A stretch of DNA of 31,319 nt from NCBI RefSeq assembly GCF_000485595.1, contig NW_014577653.1, positions 119,297-150,615 on the forward strand, in the 5' to 3' direction. The translations under genes and the position numbers were made by a program. Positions 1 to 9,600 of the stretch are shown piece by piece. Below the pieces are notes generated by a model. The model was given only the letters and a program-made list of their open reading frames with translations. It was not told the origin of the DNA and did not search any database. How positions within the stretch are numbered: the stretch's first letter is position 1; every line of letters starts with the position of its first letter. This DNA comes from Priapulus caudatus. Its lineage: Eukaryota > Priapulida > Priapulimorpha > Priapulimorphida > Priapulidae.

Positions 1-1010
1 CTCGATCCCTCCCTCCCTCCCTCTCTCACTCACTCACTTACCACCTCGACCCCCTCCCGATCCCTCCCTCTCTCACTCACTCACTTACCACCTCGACCCC
101 CTCCCTTACCACCTTCTCCCCCTCCTTTATCTCCTCCCCCTTCTCCTTCCCCACCACCTCCTCCCCCTTCTCCTTCCCCACCACTTCCTCCCCCTTCTTC
201 TCTCCTCCTCTACTTCCTCCACATTCTCCCACTCTCCTCTACCTCCTCCACCTTCTCCCACTATCCTCCCTCTTCTACCTTCTCCCCCTCCTCTACCTCC
301 TCTCTCCCCTATCTCCCCACTCCTCGTCCTCCTCCACCACATTCTTCCCCTCCTCTACCTCCTCCCCCTCCCTCTCCACCGCTTTCTCCCCCTCCTCTAC
401 CTCCTCCATCTTCTCCCACCATCCTCTACCTTCTCCCTCTATTCTACCTTCTCCACCTTCTCCCACCATCCTCGACCTCCTCCCTCTTCTACCTTCTCCC
501 CCTCCACTACCTCCTCTCTCACCTATCTCCCAACTCGCCCTCCCCTCCACCACATTCTCCCCCTCTACCTCCTCCCCCACCACCTTCTACCCTCCTTCTC
601 CACCACTTTCTCCCCCTCCTCTACCTCCTCCGTCTTCTCCCACCATCTTCTACCTACTCCCTCTTCTACCTTCTCCCTCTCCTCTACCTCCTCCACCTTC
701 TCCTACCATCCTCGACCTCTTCCCTATTCTACCTTCTCCCCCTCCACTACCTCCTCTGCCCCCTATCTCCCAACTCCCCCTCCCCTCCACCACAATCTCC
801 CCCTCTACCTCCTCCCTCCTCCCCCACCACCTTCTACCCTCCTCCTCGACCACCTTCTACCCTTCTCCTCGACCACCTACCCTCCTCCTCGACCTCCTTC
901 CTGTACCCCTTTTCTACCTCCTTCCTGTCCCTTTTTTCTACCTCCTTCCCTTCTCCCCTCCTCCTCCCCCACTACCTTCTCCCTCGTCCTCTACCTTCTC
1001 TCCTTCCTCT
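1..1010. repeat. Pyrimidine-strand satellite (C/T-rich), runs off the left edge
   Basis: The + strand is almost pure C and T with scattered A, built from CCTCC, CTTCTCC and CTACCTCC words. A higher-order period is visible: the phrase beginning CTACCTTCTCCCC recurs near 275, 489 and 729, a spacing of about 214 to 240 bp with internal variation. The first 90 bases hold a separate short repeat of CTCACTCACTCACTTACC. Minus-strand open frames here are Glu/Arg/Gly-rich translations of the repeat, not genes. Confidence 0.9.
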
Positions 1011-1011
1011 A

Positions 1012-1109
1012 GACCAATAAATTGTGCCCTAAACATTTTTATATTCTGATGTTATGTTAGGATAAATAACATCAGAATATAAAAATTTGTAGGGCACAAT
1101 TTATTGGTC
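1012..1109. mobile_element. Hairpin MITE-like element flanked by TA
   Basis: Left arm 1011-1055 and right arm 1066-1110 are reverse complements over 45 bp with only two mismatches, separated by a 10-nt loop. The arms begin GACCAATAAATTGTGCCC, and a TA dinucleotide flanks each side (1010-1011 and 1110-1111). A TA duplication with terminal inverted repeats is typical of mariner/Tc1-type MITEs; that family assignment is inference. It sits exactly where the pyrimidine satellite ends. Confidence 0.75.
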
Positions 1110-1186
1110 TATCCTTCCACCTGTACGGTGTACCACCTTGTCCCCTCTTCATATACTCACCTCGTCTCTCTTTCTCTATTTCGATC

Positions 1187-1211
1187 CACGGATCGAATGA
1201 TTCGATCCGTG
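1187..1211. repeat. 25-bp perfect palindrome
   Basis: CACGGATCGAAT, one central G, then ATTCGATCCGTG: 12-bp perfect arms. The function is unknown. The rest of 1111-1309 shows nothing recognisable. Confidence 0.7.
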
Positions 1212-1309
1212 AATGTTATATGTGATAAAATCAACCATAAAACAAAAAATCGAATTATGAAACAAAATACAGGCATGCCGCATAGGCTCCTGCGCGCATA
1301 CGTCAGACG

Positions 1310-2394
1310 ATTTCGCCTATAATCACCTGTAAATGGCGCTCATAGGGTCTATGTCCCCCAGGGTACTGCCGGAACGTACCCTGGGTACGGTCCGGTATAC
1401 CGGAACGTACCCTGGTCACTATCTGATAGGGTTAGGAGTAGGCGTAAGCGACTCCCTAGACTCGTTAGTGGAGTTGGCGAGGAAGGGTTTGGCATATTAG
1501 ATAGTACCAGGGTACGTTCCAGTATACCGGATCGTACCCAGGGTACCTTCCGGCAGTACCCCGGGGGACATAGACCCTCTCAGCGTAAATGGCGGCCAAA
1601 TGCTCATCTGCAACACACAAGTACACCGCACGCTAGCTGCTGCACACTGACACATAAATATATAGCAGGTAGGAAAGCGTGCTGCCAAAATTCGCTCGAC
1701 GCTCGCTTGATTTTACACGAATACAACACAAACATTCAACCATTCTACTCCATCTTTGTTTATATTTGAAGGGCAGTGTTCACTTGTTATAAAAACATAC
1801 TGTCTGTGTTTGTAATCGACCTGTGTCACGCGAAATCACACAAAGCCTGACGAAATTCTCGCGTTCCCTCCCATTGCGCAGTTTATGTAAATGGCTGTCG
1901 GAATCAGGAAACACCCACCGGCGCTCTTTGTGACCTCATTTTTGCGCCGCATTATTGCAACACTCCACTGGCGGCTTTGACGAGGCTCGTACGGGAATTG
2001 GAAAGCAGCGTGGTAGTTTCCCAAAATGCAGTGCGCCGCCTATAGCCCTGTACTTGCAGCCATTTACATAAACTGCGCAACGGGAGTGAACCCGAGAATT
2101 TCGTCAGGCTTTGTCTGATTTCGCGTGACACAGGTCGGTTACGAACACAGACAGTATGTTTTTATAACAAGTGAACACTGCCCTTCAAATAGAAACAAAG
2201 ATGGAGTAGAATGGTTGAATGTTTGTGTTGTTTTCGTGTGAAATCAAGCGAGCGTTGAGCAAATTTTGGCAGCACGCTTTCCTACTAGTACTAGCTATAT
2301 ATTTATGTGTCAGTGTGCAGCAGCTAGCGTGCGGTGTACTTGTGTGTTGCAGATGAGCATTTGACCGGCATTTACAGGTGATTATAGGCGAAAT
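1310..2394. mobile_element. Large foldback (inverted-repeat) element
   Basis: The left arm (1310-1896, ignoring the nested insertion at 1338-1584) and right arm (2057-2394) are reverse complements with scattered mismatches. Both outer ends read ATTTCGCCTATAATCACCTG on the appropriate strand and both inner ends reach TGCGCAGTTTATGTAAATGG. About 160 bp of unique sequence lies between the arms. No long ORF is present, so this is a non-autonomous foldback element or an inverted duplication. The outer target duplication could not be identified. Confidence 0.75.
1338..1584. mobile_element. Palindromic element nested in the foldback, 8-10 bp target duplication
   Basis: Terminal inverted repeats of about 90 bp (left GCTCATAGGGTCTATGTCCC, right its complement GCTGAGAGGGTCTATGTCCC) contain shared GTACCCTGG and CCGGTATACC words. 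GTAAATGGCG occurs on both sides (1329-1338 and 1585-1594). The uninterrupted right arm of the host foldback has a single copy of GTAAATG at the matching place, which supports a true insertion. A duplication of 8 to 10 bp fits hAT or Mutator-like elements (inference). Confidence 0.75.
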
Positions 2395-3508
2395 AGAGTA
2401 GAGAAACATTAAAACTTTGGTAGTAAATACATTTTTTGTTTATTTACTTTATTTTATTTTATTGAGACGTTCCAAATGCCTGTGATTCTAACCTTATCGT
2501 GTAGGTATTTACATGGGTGCCAGACATGGGTGGAATTATTATTTATTTTTCAAGGTATACTTTTATTAGAGCCTTGGGGCTATTTTTGAATTTTGTGGGG
2601 CTATTTTTTTGTTTTAGGTGCTACTTTTTCGTTGCACGTTGAACTGAATGCATGTTAACATTTTATTACATTTGATTATATTAGACCATTATTGTGATAT
2701 TGTTGGTGCTATATATTGTATAATAATTTTGTGTCATGATTTATTAATATGTTTGTAATATTTGTAATTTTGTATCCTGCGATCGCGAAAACTAGCTCAA
2801 CATTCACCTATTGAACAATCCATTCGGGATACCAGGTATTGAAATCTGGTATCCCCCCCCCCCAAAGATCTGGTATCCCATTTTTTGGATAGTAATTTCA
2901 ACATTGTTGGTATCCAAAATCTTTAAATATGCGATAATAACATTTGAAAATTATTAATATGTAATGTAATTATTATATAAAAACATGAAAACAGATTCAC
3001 AGATATGCACAGACAAGTACACTGCAGATGTATTGTCTAGACTATGTCTAGACGCTTTGTCTGGTTTGCTTGATATAATGTATACACATCACATTTATGA
3101 TCAGATCGCGCGCACTCGCTCTACGTGCACTCCCTCAGATGCGCTGCCGTATAAAGTTGATAACTCAACAACCACTATCCCGATTTTGACGATTTTTTTT
3201 TTACTATCCCGGCGGGATACCAAGCATTGAAATCTGGTATCCAACACAAGAATCTACTATCCCGCGGATATCGGGATAGCGCTAATGATCCACCCAAACA
3301 AACATGCACCATCATTTCTGGCACAAACTTCTAAGGGTGTACATACTCTCTTCATATTGGAGATGTATAGTTTGGCCACACATATATAACGTAAGGTATT
3401 GTAGGAAAATCAGAAAAAGCATTCTTATAAGATGAGTATATATGAAAATGTAAACTAGTAAGGATGCGTTAACCTTATTATTGCATGTGTGTACATTTTT
3501 CTTTTCAG
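2395..3508. other. AT-rich DNA, probably the intron upstream of the first visible FERM exon
   Basis: No convincing exon is seen. Two copies of a small palindromic motif occur at 2826-2855 and 3214-3242 (GGGATACCA, about 12 nt, then TGGTATCC), with extra GGTATCCC and TATCCCG words nearby. These look like scraps of one repeat family. A short open frame at 2985-3230 has no recognisable features. Confidence 0.5.
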
Positions 3509-3613
3509 AAAAAAGCTACAGGGCAGCAATTACTTGATCAAGTATTTTATTCACTGGATATAATAGAAAAGGATTATTTTGGAATGCAGTATATGGATCA
3601 CAACCATGTACAG
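3509..3613 (+). CDS. EPB41L5: FERM gene exon A (F1 lobe)
   Basis: Acceptor CTTTTCAG, donor CAG|GTATTG, phase 0 at both ends, 35 codons. Contains [20 protein letters not shown], the F1 signature. Confidence 0.93.
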
Positions 3614-6600
3614 GTATTGGCATGATCATTGAGATGTGATTTAAGAACTAAATTGCATCTGTAATTTTTTAGGCTGTGTGATTCATTTGTCATTTTTTAA
3701 ATAACTGATAAATTTTCTTTGCATTACTGTAACATTAAGAGATTAAACTTAGTGTGTTAGAAACAAGCAATTAGAGAGAGTTATGCATCTTGTGCTGATT
3801 TACCAAGGTGGTTGTTTTGGTTTAATGCACATTATAGTCAACAATTTATGTGCCATGTTTTCCAGCACTGGCTCGACCCTACGAAGCGAATCAAAAAACA
3901 AGCTAGAAGTAAGTACACCAAGTGTCATAAAAGTTAAAAAATTTTAATTACCAAAAGTTGTGTATTTTGAACACTGTAGATGTGTATAAATTAGGTTTCA
4001 ATTTAATAATGAAGAAAAGCATCTTACTGTATCACGTTTATCAATTTCAAAGATTGCTTATTGCTTGAGTATAGTGTACGCATATATATGAGTGGGAAAC
4101 ATAAATAATAAATACATAGAATACCATTTACATGATGAGATATGTACATGCATATATGTACATGTGTCAAAATGGAATAAATCTACTAGGACCCCCACCT
4201 CCTGTTATGCCTCTTAGTTGAGCATGTTATGCATACTAATCTATCGACTGACCTACATTTCAGTGTGGGCTGTATATATTTGCATTCTGACTCCTTATTT
4301 GAATTCATTATTTTCAGTCTTGTATGGAAAATAAGAAATGCAAATAATAATTGAAATTTTTTTCCAGTTGGACCACCTTACACTTTGAAGCTCAGGGTGA
4401 AGTTTTATGCTTCAGAGCCCAGCAACTTGCAAGAGGAACTAACTAGGTATGCTTTTGTTTTAGTTACTAGCATTAGGAGTGTTTCAGGTGTTTAAAGCGT
4501 CTATTGCGAGAATTTTCCAGTGTTTTCCCCACTTTCATGATACCTACCGTTATTGCTTGAGTAACAGCAATTGTCTAGAGTAACGATAAAATGTCTTAGA
4601 ACCTTCATATTCACCAAATCCAATGAAATCATGCACGATTACAATTTTGCGTTCTGTTTCTGTTTACCGTTGCCATATCTCGAATTTTCTCGCGGTAGCG
4701 CGAGACATCTATCACGGTGCAGCAATGCATACCACGCACCGTAGAAATCAGGTCAGAGTGTAAACACAGACGTTCATACTAGCGTAACAGCAGTGTAGTA
4801 TTAATGCCACGTAAAGTCTGTTATTAGAGAAGCTTGTGGATTGCCAGTCAGATAGTAACACGGGAATGACAATGACATAAAGTGCTCTAAATTATTGACA
4901 TAAAAACTCAATAATATTTACCAAACAGAATTGCACGCCCTTTTGTTTTTATTATGTTTGCTTGTTTGAGACACCATTTGTGATTTTTGAGAGTCGTGAC
5001 ACGATAAAATGTATTGCTGGTATGATGTGGTTAAATAAATTTTTCTATGCTATAACTGCATAAAATCTAGGTTTTTTTAATGTTGGTATAATCAGTGATA
5101 TTTCCACTGTCAGGTGAGACTATATTCAGCTATATTTCGTTTTTTTCTGAGCCAAAAAACTCGCAATAATCACTTTAAATGTCAAAATTATTGGCAAGTA
5201 TATACGTCGACAATAAAAGTGTGGTATTTTAAGTTTCAGATGTGGTTTTCACTATCACAAATGTGTTTAAATTGCAAAATACTATTGCATCTCATGATCT
5301 CAATACATATTTAATTTTTTGACAGGTACCTGCTGTTTTTGCAAATAAAAAAGGACATCGCTTATGGGAAACTGTTGCTGTCCAATGAACTGGCTGTAGA
5401 GCTTGCAGCACTGATCCTACAGTGTGAGTGCTTGTATTTGTTATTAGAACTACATGTACAGTATTATATGCTATCATGTAACATGTTTTCCATGTAGGTA
5501 TCCAGTGTTGGTCTTGTTAAGGATGTGGCTGCTTTATTGATCTGAATGTTAAACTGGCTTTCAGGAAACAAAGTGTGTGAATTCTGTGCTCAGCTGTGTG
5601 GGAGCATACATTCAATGATTCACTCTGCTAACTTGTGTTTTACTTTTAGTCATTAGCGATGATGCATCTGTTTGCAAATACTTTTTGTATTTACTCTCAC
5701 AGCTGAGGTTGGCGACTATGATGCGGACGAGCATACGCCATCGTTTGTGTCTGAATTCAGGTTTGTGCCTAACCAGACGGAAGATTTTGAAGTGCAAGTC
5801 ATTGAAAGTTACAAGAAATTCAGGTGAATGTCTCGCGTGTTACTCACGTTTTGTATTCACTAATAACGTGCATTATTTAATTCAGTTACTATACTAGTTT
5901 AACTAAGGTAGTCAAGTTCAGCAATTAAACTGACTGAAACTTCCATCCAGCTGTCTCCCAATGTGTGGTAATATTGACACAAATTTAAACTGCTGAGTCT
6001 GTGGTATTCTCTCTTGTCATTTGAGAAGCAATCTGATAAGGCACCGATAGATCGAAACTGGCATTCAGTAGTAAATGAGTTATTCTGCTGTTTTTTCCTT
6101 CACTAAGATATTAAGGGAAAATAATGCAATGATGAAATAATTAGGGATATGAGTGGTGTTGTACCTCCACACAATTGTGGCAAAAAATCTAACCAATTTC
6201 ACATACAATATTTATATGTGTAACATATTGCCACTGTGTCAACAAATTTGCTTAGTTTGGAAATGGAGGGCAAAGATCAAAAAGCTATATGTTTGTAGAT
6301 TTTGTGATGTGGTACACTAGGCCCAATCGGAAAGCTTTTTAGCCTTCCATATTCTCTTGCCATTGCTGAATGGGCCATAAAAGTTACCTACTCACTGATA
6401 CTTAAAGAGTGAGTATTTGCTCACCTCTTGGCGATGAAGGCGATGCCGAGATATTGGATGTTTTTGTTTGAAATGGGTAAATATGAAATGCATGTACATG
6501 GTGTTGATATTTGACATATATAGGATCAAATAAACGTCCCCCGGTCATCTCACTGAGAGCAAATTTGAGACTGAATTGATGCCACATCAAACTTAGTGCA

Positions 6601-9600
6601 GCTATTGAAGATGTTAAGACTGTACCAAGTGTATCCATAAACTTAAATTAGGAAATGTGTTTCTAATTCAAGATGTGTATTTCTTTGATTTATAGTGGCC
6701 AGAACCCTGCACAAGCTGAGTTGAACTTTTTAAACAAGGCTAAATGGGTGGAACAGTATGGGGTTGATATGCACCACGTCATGGTAGGTTGTTATGTATG
6801 ATGAACCCCTTGTAAAGTTGTAATAGTGGCCATTGAAATTATGTCATTTTCTGTCTGCATGTTCAGAAAAATTTACATGAGAATCTGTGAACTAAGCTAA
6901 AATGCTCCTTTAATGTTATTTTATCCAAGTAAAAATAGACTATCTTGAATTGTAATTTTAAAACTGTAATGGATATTATTAATAAATTCCTTATACAATG
7001 ATATATTGGTTGCTTAAAATATTTAAAGGGCAAAGATGGATCAGAGTACGGTCTAGGACTCACTCCAACTGGCTTGCTCGTATATGAAGGAACACAAAAG
7101 ATTGGCCTTTTCTTCTGGTATGCACGGTTTATGCAATTTGTAGAATTATATTTTTTGGCTTTGTTACTAGCATATATGTGTAATCCTACATCTACTATTT
7201 GTAGGCCAAAGATGACACGATTAGACTTCAAGGGAAAGAAGCTAACTTTGGTTGTGGTGGAGGATGATGAAGATGGCAAGGAAAAAGAACACACGTTCCT
7301 GTTCCGCCTTCACAACCAAAAGGCCTGCAAGCATCTATGGAAGTGTGCTATAGAGTATCATGCATTTTTCAGGTGAGTATAAGAGCCTCAGGATACGTTA
7401 CAAGCCCAATTAACTTTATGAGCCTGAAATACATTTGTGATAATCATAAATTCTTTAGTATCATATGAATGAATATTCATTATTAATTGTGCTCTAAATT
7501 TCCATTGCTGCTGCAGAAACATTGGTGCCAATTTTGAAAAGTCATGCCTGACTATACTTCAGTAGAACACAGTTGCTTTTCTAGCATTCATGCTGTGTTT
7601 ATGTCGAGAGAATTTTTTCCAATGAATTTGTTTAAAAAAAGGGTGTTTGTGAAATTTGAATTGTGATGCATAATATTTGTGTTCGGCTACTTTCATACCT
7701 GCTCTTCCAGTCGCCTCACTGTTCACTGTGTTATGATGATTATGTGCTTAGGTGCAGGTACAGGTCAATCCTACGTTGGGACCCTGGTGTTCAACATACA
7801 TCATCACTCTCCCTATCCCTAATCCTAAACTATTCCTTAGCCCATTATTAAAATCCGACCTCCTAGCGTGGGTTTAAACCTGCAAGTGTCTCCAGCCGAT
7901 CGGTTCGCTTATCACACTGTTCTGAATGCTTCTGTAGGTTGCGCACCGCTCCCCAGGCACGCGGCAACAGGCAGGGCTTCTTGAGAATGGGCTCGCGGTT
8001 CCGCTACAGTGGCAAGACGGAATTCCAAACGGCGCTGCAGACCAAGGGCCGCAGGTCCGTGCAGTTCGAGAGGCGACCTAGTCAGCGATTTTCGCGCCGC
8101 CAGTCCCACGTCATACGGGAACGTCTCGCTAAGCAGACACCACCGAACGAGACCTCGACACCAAAGAAGGGGTGAGTGACTGTGTTACTAGTCTTAGTGC
8201 CGACTTGGTTCTTGACGTGCTTTGCCTGGACTCTTTCTCTTTCTCTGGAGCTCTTTCACGGATATTCAATTGATATAGTGACAATGATCAATTTTGCTTG
8301 CCTTTTCCAGTTTGGGAGTGGACAAATCAAAAGCATCTGCACCAGAGGGAGCAGCATCTACAGCAAACAATTTGAAGGCAGACACTATTCCAAATGGCCA
8401 ATTGCCTGTAACGGATGTAAAGGCAGCCACCAATACCAAGAAGGGAAGCACAAGCAGTGCAGAACAAGCCAGTGGGGTAGCCGAGCACAAACCCAATGGT
8501 AAAATAGCTGCAAGACCTAATGCATGCATTAACTAGAGCACTCGGAGAGCACAGACCTCCGCTAAGGCAGCTGAATTGTCTCACTGTGAAAATTTTTATT
8601 AATTAATTAATTAATTAAGTGGAAAATTTAATTAATTAATTAATTAATTAAATAATTAATTGGATCCGGATCACAACCAAAATGTAATCAATTCTAAGTT
8701 ACCCCATTTCTGACCTATCCTGAAAATTTAATTAATTAATTAATTGGATCCGGATCACCACCAAAACCTAATCAATTCTAAGTTACCCCATTTCTGACCT
8801 ATCCTTAAAATTTAATTAATTAATTAATTAATTAATTGGATCTGGATCACCACGAAAATCTCATCAATTCTAAGTTAGGCGATTTCTGACCTATCCTGAA
8901 AATTTTATGACAATCCGTCCATAACTTTTTCAGTTAGGCTGTACACAAACAAACCCACAAACCCACAAACAAACAGTCAAACACACGCCAGTGAAAACAT
9001 AACCTCCTGCCAACCCCTTGGTGGAGGTAATAATCACACCAACATATAGTTCTTGTGAACATCCAATATTATTTTCAATTTTGAAGTTGATGGTCTCAAG
9101 TCATGCAACACTTTCATTGACAGTTTCAGAAGCTGAAAGGTCTGAAGTAATGGCAGCTAGAATGAAAAATTTGGATTCCACTGCCACAGCAGTAGAGGTT
9201 GCTCTGCCGAAGGCTGATGCCAAGGAGGCGAACACATTCAAGAACAACCAGACCAAGTTTGCGGGTGGAGCAACCAGCATTCCTGCATCACAGCTCAAGT
9301 GTAACATACTGAAGGCCAAGATGGAGGAGGAGATGAAGAAAGGTTTGTCACTTATAATGTATCTTTTTTTTTAAAGAAAAGAAATGGGAATACTTGTGTA
9401 ATATGACTTCCATAATCCGTGAATAAGGTGTTTTGAAATAAGTATGCATTATGAAGAATTTATTATTGAAATTTGGGGATCTATGGAATAAAATAAATTT
9501 ACGTACAAGTTTATTGTTGAGGGTCAATATTATCTAGAAACACTATGCATATTGGTATCAAGAATGTTAACTCTGTGAAATATGATACTGATAAAAGATG

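Noticed and set aside
127-853. Glu/Arg/Gly-rich minus-strand frames
   Set aside because: Translations of the pyrimidine satellite.
2985-3230. 81-codon frame as a possible upstream FERM exon
   Set aside because: It shows none of the F1 start motifs expected before the exon at 3509 and no matching splice sites.
7860-7937. tRNA-like GGTTCG box before a FERM exon
   Set aside because: No matching A box or cloverleaf could be drawn; no tRNA gene was found in the window.
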